From Olsenella porci (GTDB taxonomy: Bacteria > Actinomycetota > Coriobacteriia > Coriobacteriales > Atopobiaceae): a stretch of DNA of 64,000 nt. The stretch lies in assembly GCF_009695875.1 (NCBI RefSeq), contig NZ_VUNC01000001.1, forward strand, positions 557,341-621,340, in the 5' to 3' direction. The translations under genes were made by a program, and so were the position numbers. Positions 53,493 through 62,841 of the stretch are shown one piece after another; the first letter of the stretch is position 1; each line of letters begins with the position of its first letter. The notes beneath the pieces were generated by a model. That model ran no database searches. It was not told the origin of the DNA and saw nothing but the letters and a program-made list of their open reading frames with translations.

Positions 53493-56400
53493 CTACCCCG
53501 AGTCCAACAGGGAGCAGGCTCGCGCCAACCGCGGCATCGAGCTCGCCCAGCGTGGGGCCGAGCTGTACCCCAAGAACCCCGTAGACCTGCGCCACGCTCA
53601 CCTGCGCCTTGGCATCGACGTGGGCTCCACCACCGTCAAGCTTGCCGTGATCGACGAGAACGACACGCTGGTGTACGCCAACTACGAGCGTCACCACACC
53701 GACGTCCGGGCCACCGCGCGCGCCCTGTTCGAGCGCGCCGAGTCCGTTATCGGCGACCCCAGCATGCGCGTCTCGATCACCGGCTCCGGCGGCATGCTGC
53801 TGGCGAACTGGCTCGACCTCGAGTTCGTGCAGGAGGTCATCGCCTCAAAGCGCGCAGTCGAGACGCTCATCCCCCAGACCGACGTCGCAATCGAGCTGGG
53901 TGGCGAGGATGCCAAGATCATCTACTTTGACAACGGCATCGAGCAGCGCATGAACGGCACCTGCGCCGGCGGCACGGGCGCCTTCATCGACCAGATGGCC
54001 TCCCTCATGGAGACGGACGCTGGCGGCCTCAACGAGCTTGCCAAGGGCGCCCAGCACATCTACCCCATCGCCAGCCGCTGTGGCGTCTTCGCCAAGTCTG
54101 ACGTCCAGCCCCTGCTCAACGAGGGCGCCGCGCGCGAGGACGTGGCAGCCTCCATCTTCCAGGCGGTCGCCAACCAGACCGTCTCGGGCCTCGCCTGCGG
54201 TCACCCCATCCGCGGCTACGTCGCCTTCCTGGGCGGCCCGCTGCAGTACCTCTCCGAGCTGCGCAAGCGCTTCTACGTCACGCTCGACCTGGACGAGCAG
54301 CACCGCGTGATCCCCCAGAACGCCCACCTCTTCGTCGCGACCGGTGCAGCGCTTGCCGGCGAGTCTGACAAGCAGGTTACCTTTGCGCAGGTCATCACGG
54401 CGCTCGACAACCTCAGGGGCACGCAGGGCTCCGAGGTCGCGCGTCTCGACCCGCTCTTTGCCACCGAGGAGGACTACCGCGAGTTCAAGGAGCGCCACGA
54501 CAGGCAGGTGGTCCCCAAGGGCGACCTCACCAAGTACCATGGGCGCGTGTTCATCGGCCTCGACGCCGGCTCCACCACCATGAAGGCAGCTGTGGTGGGG
54601 GAGGACGGCCAGCTCCTCTATACCTGGTACGACAACAACAACGGCGACGTGCTGGGCACCGCGCGCAAGATCATGGACGACATCTACGACCACCTGCCCA
54701 GTGACTGCACCATCGGCCACGTGACCACCACCGGCTATGGCGAGGGCATCCTCATCGAGGCGCTCCAGGCCGACTCCGGCGAGATCGAGACCGTTGCGCA
54801 CCTCCGCGGCGCCAAGTCCTTTGTGCCCGACGTCGAGTTCATCCTCGACATCGGTGGCCAGGACATGAAGTGCCTGCAGGTCAAGGGTGGCGTCATCGAG
54901 CACATCATGCTCAACGAGGCCTGCTCCTCGGGCTGTGGCTCGTTCATCCAGAACTTCGCCGACTCCATGGGCATGAGCGTCCAGGAGTTCGCCAAGGCGG
55001 CCGTTCACGGCGAGCACCCCATCGACCTGGGCAGCCGCTGCACCGTGTTCATGAACTCCCGCGTGAAGCAGGCCCAAAAGGAGGGTGCCACCATCGGCGA
55101 CGTCGCCGCGGGCCTCTCCTACTCGGTGATCAAGAACGCGCTGTTCAAGGTCATCAAGCTGCGCGACTACGACCAGATCGGCAAGTACGTGGTGGTGCAG
55201 GGTGGCACCTTCATGAGCGACGCCACGCTGCGCGCCTTCGAGCTTCTCACCGGGCGAGAGGTGATTCGTCCCGACATCGCCGGGACCATGGGCGCCTTTG
55301 GTGCCGCCCTCCTTGCCCGCGACCGCGCTGGCGCCAACGGCATCTCCACGATCCTCTCGCGCGACGAGATCGACAACCTCAAGGTCAAGCACACCAACGT
55401 CCACTGCGGGCGCTGCTCCAACAACTGCCTGCTGACCGTCAACAGCTTCAGCAACGGGCGCCGCTTCATCACGGGCAACCGCTGCGAGAAGGGCGCTGGC
55501 GGCTCCAAGAAGGCCAAGAACGACGCCCCCAACCTGTTCGAGCTCAAGAACAAGCTCCTGTTTGACCGTCCATGCCTGGATCCCGACGAGGCGCCGCGCG
55601 GCACCGTGGGTATTCCCCGTGCCCTCAACATGTACGAGGACTATCCCTTCTGGCACGCCTTCTTCACCAAGCTGGGCTTCTCCGTGGTGCTGAGTGACCA
55701 GACCACCAAGAAGACCTACGAGGCGGGCATTGAGTCCATGCCCTCCGAGTCGGTGTGCTACCCGGCCAAGCTGAGCCACGGCCACATCATGAACCTCCTC
55801 GCCAAGGACCCCGACTTCATCTGGATGCCCTGCATTCGCTGGGAGCGCCAGGAGGACGACACCGCCACCAACCACTACAACTGCCCGATCGTGATGAGCT
55901 ACCCGCAGTCGCTCGAGCTCAACGTGGACGAGCTGAGCAACCCCAAGGTGGAGTACCTGGACCCCTTCATCCCCTACGACAACAAGCGGGAGCTCAAGCG
56001 TCGCCTGTTCGAGGTCATCGCACAGCAGCGCGCCGAGGACGCTGGCCACGGCAAGGGTCGCTTCCGCGGCGAGCCCATCACGCGCCGCGAGATCGACGAT
56101 GCGGTCAACTACGCCTGGGATGCCGACCTGGAGTTCAAGGACAAGATGCACCGCATGGGCGACGACGCCCTCAAGTGGATCGAGGACCACGACGGCCACG
56201 GCATCGTGCTCGCCGGACGCCCCTACCACAACGACCCCGAGATCAACCATGCCATCCCCGAGCTGGTGCACTCCTTTGGCTTTGCGGTTCTCACCGAGGA
56301 CTCCGTCGCCCACAAGATGAGGCCCGAGCGTCCCATCCGCGTGGTGGACCAGTGGATGTACCACAGCCGCCTGTACCGTGCGGCGCGCTTTGTGGCGAGC

Positions 56401-58188
56401 AGGAACGATCTCGACCTTATCCAGCTCAACAGCTTTGGCTGCGGCCTGGACGCACTCACAACCGACCAGGTGCAGGAGATCCTGGAGGCGTCGGGCAAGA
56501 TCTACACCGTTCTCAAGATCGACGAGGTCAGCAATCTGGGCGCCGCGCGCATCCGAGTGCGCTCTCTCATGGCGGCCCTCAAGGAGCAGCACGCCGAGCT
56601 CGAGCGCGAGACGGCCGCGGGCATTGCCACCGAGGTGGGCCCCGTGGGCGTGCACATGGCGGACGGCTCGCTTGAGCATGCACGCCAGACCGACCTCTCG
56701 CGCCGCACCCCCGTGTACCGCGAGGCCAAGAGTGCCGCGTTCGAGAAGGTCCGCTACACCAAGGAGATGCAGGAGGAGGGCTACACCATCCTGGCACCGC
56801 AGATGTCGCCCATCCACTTCGAGATGGTCGAGGCGATTCTGCGCTCCGAGGGCTACAACGTGGTGCTGCTGCCCTCCGTCGACCACTCCGCCGTGGACAT
56901 CGGCCTCCGCTACGTCAACAACGACATCTGCTACCCGTCCATCCTCGTGGTGGGCCAGCTCATGGAGGCCGTCCTCTCGGGCAAGTACGACCTCAGCCGC
57001 ACCGCCGTGCTCATCAGCCAGACCGGCGGCGGCTGCCGCGCCACCAACTACATCGGCCTCATCCGCAAGGCGCTCAAGGACTCCGGCCACCCGGACATCC
57101 CGGTGATCTCGCTCTCCGTCGCGGGCGGACTGGACGAGAAGAACCCGGGCTGGAACATCCTCAAGCCCAAGCTCATCCTCAAGGCCGGATATGCGCTGCT
57201 CTACGGCGACCTCCTCATGAAGGTGCTGTACCGCACGCGTCCCTACGAGGCCGAGAAGGGCTCCGCCAACCGCCTGTACGACTCGTTCATGAGCCGCGCC
57301 AAGACGCTCCTGACCCACAGCGCCGACCGCAAGGCCTTCTACGAGCTGTGCCGCGACACCGTGCGCCGCTTTGACACGCTGCCGCTCGTGAACGACCGCA
57401 GCAAGCCGCGCGTGGGCGTGGTGGGCGAGATCCTGGTAAAGTTCCACCCCACGGCCAACAACGAGCTCGTGAAGGTCATTGAGCAGGAGGGCTGCGAGGC
57501 CGACGTCCCGGGCCTCATGGACTTCTTCCTGTTTGGCATGTCCAACCAGATCAACATGAACCACGAGCTGGGGACCAAGGCGGCGACCAGGCTCACCCAT
57601 GGCATCGGGATCGACGCGATCGAGGGGCTGCGCAAGCCCATCGACGAGATGCTCAGTGAATCTGAGCGCTTCACGCCCTACGAGGACATCTTCGAGCTCG
57701 CGGACAAGGCGTCCAAGGTCCTCTCGCTGTGCAACACCATGGGCGAGGGCTGGCTCCTCACCGCCGAGATGGTGGACCTCATCGACAGCGGCACGCCCAA
57801 CATCGTGTGCGCCCAGCCGTTTGCGTGCCTGCCCAACCACGTGGTGGGCAAGTCGGTCATCAAACGGCTCCGCCAGATGCATCCCGAGAGCAACATCGTG
57901 GCCATCGACTACGACCCCGGCGCGTCCGAGGTCAACCAGCTCAACCGAATCAAGCTCATGATCTCGGTCGCAAAGGAGAACTACAAGAACGGTGGCTCCT
58001 TCAAGCTCCAGAACCCGCAGGATCCCACCACCCACGTGGTGGCACCCTACGTGGACGAGAGCCGCTACCACCGCACTTACGGAGATTCCATCGTGAACGA
58101 GCGTGGGGGAGAGTCGCACGGCATCCGCCTCTCGCCCGAGCAGCTGGCCGAGATAGAGCGCGCCAAGCGTAAGGCCGGGGTCAAGTAG
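53485..58188 (+). CDS. 2-hydroxyacyl-CoA dehydratase/activase fusion (BadF ATPase x2 + DUF2229 + HgdB-like)
   Basis: 1567 residues. Order: first ATPase (LGIDVGSTTVKLAVID near residue 43), second ATPase (VFIGLDAGSTTMKAAVV near 355), each followed by an Fe-S cysteine region (NEACSSGCGSFI in the second); a CGRCSNNC cluster near 640; DUF2229 (GTVGIPRALNMYEDYPFW, from about 706); and an HgdB-type part with LAPQMSPIHFEM (1100), SQTGGGCRATNYI (1177), VGEILVKFHP (1310). Large proteins of this design occur widely in Firmicutes and Actinobacteria, but their reaction is not established; 2-hydroxyacyl-CoA dehydration is a family inference. Codon use is highly biased, so expression is likely strong. ATG overlaps the TetR gene; a hairpin follows. 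Confidence 0.9.
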   Translation: MTNYPESNREQARANRGIELAQRGAELYPKNPVDLRHAHLRLGIDVGSTTVKLAVIDENDTLVYANYERHHTDVRATARALFERAESVIGDPSMRVSITGSGGMLLANWLDLEFVQEVIASKRAVETLIPQTDVAIELGGEDAKIIYFDNGIEQRMNGTCAGGTGAFIDQMASLMETDAGGLNELAKGAQHIYPIASRCGVFAKSDVQPLLNEGAAREDVAASIFQAVANQTVSGLACGHPIRGYVAFLGGPLQYLSELRKRFYVTLDLDEQHRVIPQNAHLFVATGAALAGESDKQVTFAQVITALDNLRGTQGSEVARLDPLFATEEDYREFKERHDRQVVPKGDLTKYHGRVFIGLDAGSTTMKAAVVGEDGQLLYTWYDNNNGDVLGTARKIMDDIYDHLPSDCTIGHVTTTGYGEGILIEALQADSGEIETVAHLRGAKSFVPDVEFILDIGGQDMKCLQVKGGVIEHIMLNEACSSGCGSFIQNFADSMGMSVQEFAKAAVHGEHPIDLGSRCTVFMNSRVKQAQKEGATIGDVAAGLSYSVIKNALFKVIKLRDYDQIGKYVVVQGGTFMSDATLRAFELLTGREVIRPDIAGTMGAFGAALLARDRAGANGISTILSRDEIDNLKVKHTNVHCGRCSNNCLLTVNSFSNGRRFITGNRCEKGAGGSKKAKNDAPNLFELKNKLLFDRPCLDPDEAPRGTVGIPRALNMYEDYPFWHAFFTKLGFSVVLSDQTTKKTYEAGIESMPSESVCYPAKLSHGHIMNLLAKDPDFIWMPCIRWERQEDDTATNHYNCPIVMSYPQSLELNVDELSNPKVEYLDPFIPYDNKRELKRRLFEVIAQQRAEDAGHGKGRFRGEPITRREIDDAVNYAWDADLEFKDKMHRMGDDALKWIEDHDGHGIVLAGRPYHNDPEINHAIPELVHSFGFAVLTEDSVAHKMRPERPIRVVDQWMYHSRLYRAARFVASRNDLDLIQLNSFGCGLDALTTDQVQEILEASGKIYTVLKIDEVSNLGAARIRVRSLMAALKEQHAELERETAAGIATEVGPVGVHMADGSLEHARQTDLSRRTPVYREAKSAAFEKVRYTKEMQEEGYTILAPQMSPIHFEMVEAILRSEGYNVVLLPSVDHSAVDIGLRYVNNDICYPSILVVGQLMEAVLSGKYDLSRTAVLISQTGGGCRATNYIGLIRKALKDSGHPDIPVISLSVAGGLDEKNPGWNILKPKLILKAGYALLYGDLLMKVLYRTRPYEAEKGSANRLYDSFMSRAKTLLTHSADRKAFYELCRDTVRRFDTLPLVNDRSKPRVGVVGEILVKFHPTANNELVKVIEQEGCEADVPGLMDFFLFGMSNQINMNHELGTKAATRLTHGIGIDAIEGLRKPIDEMLSESERFTPYEDIFELADKASKVLSLCNTMGEGWLLTAEMVDLIDSGTPNIVCAQPFACLPNHVVGKSVIKRLRQMHPESNIVAIDYDPGASEVNQLNRIKLMISVAKENYKNGGSFKLQNPQDPTTHVVAPYVDESRYHRTYGDSIVNERGGESHGIRLSPEQLAEIERAKRKAGVK

Positions 58189-58211
58189 GCAGGGCCAATC
58201 GGTTTTGACTA

Positions 58212-58248
58212 GGGGGCGTCGTCGGGACACGGTTCCCGGCGCCGCCCC
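58212..58248 (+). terminator. Terminator after the dehydratase/activase gene
   Basis: GGGGGCG-CG-CGGGA and TCCCG-CG-CGCCCC arms with single-base mismatches, followed by TTCTCTT. Lies 24 bases after the stop. The rest of the gap to 58464 holds no gene. Confidence 0.6.
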
Positions 58249-58464
58249 TTCTCTTGGGACGCAGACGGAGTCGCTGGCGCCATCGAATGCGCGGGCAACG
58301 CCGTTGCGCGGCACCTCTCACCTGCCGCTCGCGCCCCGTGCCCGTCCGTCCGTCCCATTCCCGCCACGCTCGCGGATGCGATCCCCCGGTGGACGGTGGC
58401 ATTCCACAAACGCCTGATACCATGTGCGCGTGGGTTTGCGAGGGGATGCCAGGGGAGAGGGGAC

Positions 58465-59205
58465 ATGGGTTCCAGTGCCGAGGACATAGTACAGAGGCGC
58501 ACCGGCATCCTCAGGCTCGCGACCGGCTACAACCTGCGCGAGCTCTGTGGCTACAAGACGCCGTGGGGACCAACGCTCCCTCACCGGTTCCTGCGCTCCG
58601 GTGACACCAACGAGCTGAGCGAGGACGACGCGGGGCTCTTGCGCGCATACGGTGTGACCATGGACGTGGACCTTCGCAGCGAGTTCGAGGTCAAGCGGGC
58701 GCCCGACGTCTTTGCGAACGACCCGCGCGTGCGCTACCACAACGCCTCCCTCTATAGCGTCAACATGCACGACTCCGACCTTGCGGAGGGCGACGGGATG
58801 GACGACTACCTGGTGGGGGGCTACCTCGCCATGCTCTCCAACCGCGAGGCCGTGCGCCAGGTCTTCTCGTTCATGGCGACGGCGGAGCCCTCGGACTGCG
58901 TCCTGTTCCACTGTGCGGCGGGCATGGACCGCACGGGCGTCACGTCCATGCTGCTTCTGGGGCTGTGCAGGGTCTCGGAGCATGACATACTGCGCGACTA
59001 CCTGCTGTCGTTTGCCTCGGTGGACCTGGTGGAGGACGCCCTTCGCGGAAGCGGGGAGCACCCCGACCTCCTTACGCTCGCCAGCGCCATGCGCACGGTT
59101 CGCAGGAGGCTGATCAAGGGATACGGGTCGGTCGAGAGCTACCTTGCAAGCTGCGGGCTCACGTCTCGCATGCTCGTCTCGGTCAGGCGCCACCTGGTGT
59201 CGTAG
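58465..59205 (+). CDS. Tyrosine-protein phosphatase family protein
   Basis: 246 residues. Active site HCAAGMDRTG with Cys150 and the arginine of the CX5R loop; the conserved Asp is in VDLRSEFE. The N-terminal FNLRELCGYKT-like segment (YNLRELCGYKTPWGPTL) and RHRFLRSGD-like RFLRSGDTNELSE belong to the YwqE-unrelated Tyr/Ser phosphatase (Y_phosphatase3) family of low-GC and high-GC Gram-positives. Cytoplasmic. ATG 58465 has GAGGGG upstream. Upstream and downstream genes are separated by more than 100 bases, so monocistronic. Confidence 0.9.
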   Translation: MGSSAEDIVQRRTGILRLATGYNLRELCGYKTPWGPTLPHRFLRSGDTNELSEDDAGLLRAYGVTMDVDLRSEFEVKRAPDVFANDPRVRYHNASLYSVNMHDSDLAEGDGMDDYLVGGYLAMLSNREAVRQVFSFMATAEPSDCVLFHCAAGMDRTGVTSMLLLGLCRVSEHDILRDYLLSFASVDLVEDALRGSGEHPDLLTLASAMRTVRRRLIKGYGSVESYLASCGLTSRMLVSVRRHLVS

Positions 59206-59328
59206 CCGAGGAGGATCGGCCCGTGACGCGGTTGCGTCAAAGGCTGCGCTACAGTTGTCACGTTGAACAGGAACCCCGCGCGGGTGCGCCGGGCGGCGTG
59301 CCGCGCGACGAGCCATAAGGAGACAAAC

Positions 59329-60585
59329 GTGGCACAAGAGCAGCTTCCCGACGTCGTCGAGCGCTTCATGCGCTTTGTCCAGATCGACTCCCAGTCCGAC
59401 CCCCAGAACGAGGCGCAGACCCCCTCGACCCCCAGCCAGCACAAGATGGCTGCCTACCTGGGAGACGAGCTCCGCTCCCTTGGCGTGCGGGACGTCCAGG
59501 TGACCGAGCATGCCTACGTGCTGGGGACCGTCCCTGCGTCCGCGGGTGCCGAGGGCCTTCCCGCGCTTGGCCTTTGCTCCCACATTGACACCTCGTTTGA
59601 CGCCCCGGCCTCGGGCGTGAGGCCGCACGTGGTGCACTACGAGGGTGGCAACCTAGTCGCCGGGGTGGAGGACGGCCGCGAGGTCTCCACCTCGCCCGAG
59701 CAGGTCCCCGACCTAAACCAGTTCGTGGGTCAGGACATCGTGTGCAGCGACGGCAGCACGCTCCTCTCCGCCGACGACAAGGCCGGCGTGGCAGAGATCT
59801 GCTCGCTTCTCGCCCGGCTTCAGGGCGACCCCACGCTCCCGCACCCCACCCTCAAGATCGCCTTCGTCCCCGACGAGGAGATCGGTCATGGCGCTTCTCT
59901 GCTCGACCTCGACGAGTTTGGCGCCGCCTGGTGCTACACCGTGGACGGAGAGGCCCTGGGCGAGTTCAACTACGAGACCTTCACCGCGAGCGAGGCGACC
60001 GTCACCATCAAGGGCGTCATGGTCCACCCGGGCAGCGCCAAGGACGTGATGGTCAACGCCATCACCGTGGCGAGCGAGTTTGAGCAGATGGTCCCCGCGG
60101 CGGAGCGTCCCGAGCACACCGAGGGCCGTGAGGGCTTCTATCATCCCATCGACATCAGGGGCACCGCCGGCTCGGTCCGCCTGACCTACATCGTGCGCGA
60201 CTTCGACTCAAAGCTCTTCGCCGCCCGCGAGGAGACGCTGCGCAAGATCGCCGCGTTCCTCAACGACCGCTACGGCGAGGGTACCGTCCAGGTGAGCATC
60301 CGCGAGGAGTACCGCAACATGGCCGAGAGGTTCCAAGGCCTGGACTTCCTGGTTGACAACGCGCTGGAGGCGCATCGCGAGGTCGGCATCGAGCCCAAGG
60401 TCGTCGCCGTGCGTGGTGGCACCGACGGCAGCCAGCTCACCTTCCGTGGGCTCCCGTGCCCCAACATCGCCACGGGCGGCTACAACGCCCACTCGGTGCG
60501 CGAGTTCATCCCCGTTCCCAGCATGGAGAAGACGGTGGACCTCCTCCAGCACCTGGTGGCGAAGTTCGCCCGCCCGCAGGCGTAG
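59329..60585 (+). CDS. pepT: Peptidase T (tripeptide aminopeptidase)
   Basis: 418 residues, family M20B. Zinc ligands in order: CSHIDTSFD (His and catalytic Asp), LLSADDKAGVAEI (bridging Asp), VPDEEIGHGA (catalytic Glu and ligand Glu), TVDGEALGEFN (ligand Asp) and the late GGYNAHSVREFIPV (ligand His). Removes N-terminal residues from tripeptides in the cytoplasm. GTG 59329 has AAGGAG six bases upstream, a textbook spacing. The upstream frame to 59263 is non-homologous. Confidence 0.95.
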   Translation: MAQEQLPDVVERFMRFVQIDSQSDPQNEAQTPSTPSQHKMAAYLGDELRSLGVRDVQVTEHAYVLGTVPASAGAEGLPALGLCSHIDTSFDAPASGVRPHVVHYEGGNLVAGVEDGREVSTSPEQVPDLNQFVGQDIVCSDGSTLLSADDKAGVAEICSLLARLQGDPTLPHPTLKIAFVPDEEIGHGASLLDLDEFGAAWCYTVDGEALGEFNYETFTASEATVTIKGVMVHPGSAKDVMVNAITVASEFEQMVPAAERPEHTEGREGFYHPIDIRGTAGSVRLTYIVRDFDSKLFAAREETLRKIAAFLNDRYGEGTVQVSIREEYRNMAERFQGLDFLVDNALEAHREVGIEPKVVAVRGGTDGSQLTFRGLPCPNIATGGYNAHSVREFIPVPSMEKTVDLLQHLVAKFARPQA

Positions 60586-60837
60586 GAGGCGCTCCCCGAA
60601 CGTGCGCGGTCGCGGATGGGGGAGAGGCACCGTCCCGTGCCCCCCCCACCCGCGTCCGTGGGGTGCGGCCCCGCTCGGCGTGCATGCCCGCCGTCCTGGT
60701 GCGCGACTGGTTGGCCCCTGCCGCCCCCGTCGCACGGTGGCTCGCTTGGGGTTGTGTGGGGGATGTGGCCTTGGCGTCATGCCTCCGTAACGTAGATGCC
60801 GGCTCAGCCGCCCGCGGCAAATCTGATGCCGCACACA

Positions 60838-60853
60838 TGTTGTTTGCACAACA
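60838..60853. promoter_or_regulatory. Short palindrome in the 60586-61013 gap
   Basis: TGTTGT and ACAACA are exact arms four bases apart, in the only AT-rich patch (60820-60900) between pepT and the membrane protein gene. TAGCAT at about 60870 could be a -10 box. The rest of the gap is G/C-rich and without evident RNA gene. Confidence 0.25.
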
Positions 60854-60900
60854 CGCAACATTTCTCCGCTAGCATCCTTGAGCAGGATGGGAGAGTGCAG

Positions 60901-61017
60901 ATGGCTCGCGTGAGGCTGACAGGGGAAGAGGCTCGTGACGTCGCGATTGCGGCGCCGCGCTGCTGCCGTCCCCTCCCCCGGGCGCCCAGGGCCCGTTGGG
61001 TGGTGGTGCGGCCATGA
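60901..61017 (+). CDS. Possible 38-residue ORF overlapping the next start (ATGA)
   Basis: ATG at 60901 with GGGAG seven bases before it; reads MARVRLTGEEARDV then an Arg/Pro/Cys-rich end. Its TGA (61015) overlaps the next ATG (61014) as ATGA, an arrangement typical of translational coupling. No homology recognised. It could be a leader peptide or chance; alternatively the downstream protein is a frameshifted remnant. Confidence 0.35.
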   Translation: MARVRLTGEEARDVAIAAPRCCRPLPRAPRARWVVVRP

Positions 61018-61550
61018 GCATCTCGTTCCTCGTCGCAATCACCGGAGGCATTCCCATCTTCTCCGCAATCTTCCAGATCGTCTCGGACACCGACATCGCC
61101 GAGCGCCACCACAGCCACCACGATACCTACCGCGCGTCCAAGACGTTCACGCGCATGCTGGTGTACGCGATGGGCTGCATGGGCGGTGCGGGCATCCTCG
61201 TGTGCCTGCTCCAGCGCCTGGGGCTCCTGGACGTGGACATCCCCGTGGCGATCACGTTCTTCTGCTCGTTCGTGGTGACCACCTGGGCGGTGTGGGCAAT
61301 GTTCGGCCGCTACCGCGTGGAGACGCACTCCGACTACCTCCGCGTGGTCCCGCTCCTGGGCAGGGCGCGCGTGATTCCCTACGACCGCATCTGCGACATC
61401 AGGACCTTGGGCGAGCCGCTCTGGGAGGGCAACCCCAGCGTGTGCGTCTACGAGCGCGGGCGCCGTACGCCCGCCCTGCTCTGGAACCTGCTCGACGTGG
61501 AGCAGATCCTCATGCGCATCAACCGCCCCGACCTCCTCGAGCGGGGCTAG
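61014..61550 (+). CDS. Membrane protein of unknown function
   Basis: 178 residues. N-terminal hydrophobic segment (ISFLVAITGGIPIFSAIFQI), a His-rich stretch AERHHSHHDTYRAS, two more hydrophobic segments (MLVYAMGCMGGAGILVCLL and VAITFFCSFVVTTWAVWAMF), then a soluble end (YRVETHSDYLRVVPLLGRAR) that reads like a small PH-like bacterial domain following membrane segments. Function unknown. The HHSHH motif could bind a metal. A weak RBS (GGTGGTG) precedes ATG 61014. Confidence 0.72.
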   Translation: MSISFLVAITGGIPIFSAIFQIVSDTDIAERHHSHHDTYRASKTFTRMLVYAMGCMGGAGILVCLLQRLGLLDVDIPVAITFFCSFVVTTWAVWAMFGRYRVETHSDYLRVVPLLGRARVIPYDRICDIRTLGEPLWEGNPSVCVYERGRRTPALLWNLLDVEQILMRINRPDLLERG

Positions 61551-61610
61551 CCCCTGTCCTGCCGCCCGATGCTATGCTGCTCTGGGTGACGCTTGGAGGG
61601 GATGCGGCAG

Positions 61611-62465
61611 ATGATCAGGCTTGCGCTCAGTGACATGGACAACACGCTCCTGCCCTTTGGCCAGGACCGGGTGGACGAGAGGACCCTCGGGGCGATTTCG
61701 ACGCTACGCTCCTCGGGCGTGAGGTTTGGCCCCGCCACGGGGAGGGACGAGCAGGAGCTGCACCGGTTCTTCGCGGGTGACGACTCCTGCTTCGAGACGG
61801 GCATCGTCTCCAATGGCAAGAAGGTCAAGGTGGACGGCGAGCTGGTGTGGGCGCGCTACCTCGACCGCGACGCCCTGCAGCGTCTCGCGGACGCCTTCGC
61901 GCCCGTGCCGGGCGTCTTTGTGGCGGTCTATCCCGCCAAGACCGACCTCTCCAACCCCGCGTACGTGCTGGGTGCCACGCCGGCGCAGATGGCGCCGTAC
62001 GAACGCCGGTTCAAGTTCAATGGGACTATCGTCTCGCAGGTGCCGGACATCGACGTGATCGCCGCGACCGTCGCCTGCGAGGAGGACGAGGCAATGGACT
62101 GGGTGCGGCGCGAGGCGGCGCGCGTCGCGCCCGAGCTCGTGGTGGTGCCGCCGGTTCCCAACTGGTTCGACGTGCTGCCTCGCGGGGTCAACAAGGGCAC
62201 GAGCCTGCGGCACCTGCTCGAGGCCCTGAGCATTGGCCCAGAGGAGGTCGTCTTCTTCGGTGATGCGGAGAACGACCTCCAGATCATGGGCGAGATACCC
62301 AACTCTGTCGCCGTGGCCAACGCCACGCGAGAGGCTTCCGAGGCAGCCTGCTGGCACATCGGCCCCTGCTGGGACGACGCCGTCGCAGACGCGCTGCTCG
62401 ACATCGCCGAGGTCTCCAGCACCGACGCACCGCCCCGCTTCATGCGCGACGGCGACGAGGCGTAG
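61611..62465 (+). CDS. HAD-superfamily hydrolase, Cof type
   Basis: 284 residues. Haloacid dehalogenase fold: catalytic Asp8 and Asp10 in ALSDMDNTLLPF, motif II TGR (FGPATGRDEQEL), motif III Lys in PRGVNKGTSLRHLLE, and motif IV FFGDAENDLQIMG; C2-type cap between. Probably a sugar- or nucleotide-phosphate phosphatase. ATG 61611 chosen: GGAGGGG lies about nine bases upstream, and ATG 61602 abuts it. Followed by the family C repeat cluster and no other gene. Confidence 0.92.
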   Translation: MIRLALSDMDNTLLPFGQDRVDERTLGAISTLRSSGVRFGPATGRDEQELHRFFAGDDSCFETGIVSNGKKVKVDGELVWARYLDRDALQRLADAFAPVPGVFVAVYPAKTDLSNPAYVLGATPAQMAPYERRFKFNGTIVSQVPDIDVIAATVACEEDEAMDWVRREAARVAPELVVVPPVPNWFDVLPRGVNKGTSLRHLLEALSIGPEEVVFFGDAENDLQIMGEIPNSVAVANATREASEAACWHIGPCWDDAVADALLDIAEVSSTDAPPRFMRDGDEA

Positions 62466-62534
62466 GGGCGTCGGGATGTCGTTGTTGTCCTCTGGGCGAC
62501 CGTGCGGGGATCCTGACTCGGTCGCGCGCGCAGA

Positions 62535-62812
62535 GTGCTGAGGAATCTTGAGTTGTGGCAATTGAGACTGACGGATCACCCCTCCTGCATCGGGTTTTCC
62601 GTACGTTTGCTCCCTGCGCAAGGTTGACTTGCTGAGAAAAATCGAGTTGTGGCAATCGTTCGGGCCTCTTCTGCTCGGTCCCATTGCCACAACTCGAGTT
62701 TCCTCAGCAGGTTGCCGCGCTCGGATGGTCGTGAGCGTGAGGCACCACCTCTCGCAGCGCTGGGTAGATAGCCCAGCGGGTTCAGATTGCCACAACTCTA
62801 TTTTTCTGAGGC
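62535..62812. repeat. Repeat family C, cluster 2: two copies facing two inverted copies
   Basis: Forward copies at 62535-62564 and 62629-62658, inverted copies at 62681-62710 and 62784-62812, same 26-base unit (GTGCTGAGGAATCTTGAGTT then GTGGCAAT) as at 45.5 kb. Spacing 94 bases in the forward pair and 103 in the inverted pair. Fills most of the 376-base gap between the convergent HAD and transposase genes. Confidence 0.9.
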
Positions 62813-62841
62813 TTCGGTAGTTTGTGTGACAAGGGGCTAGC

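Noticed and set aside
53845..58314. 1489-codon minus-strand open frame
   Set aside because: Antisense shadow of the dehydratase/activase gene caused by high GC in third positions; no recognisable domain.
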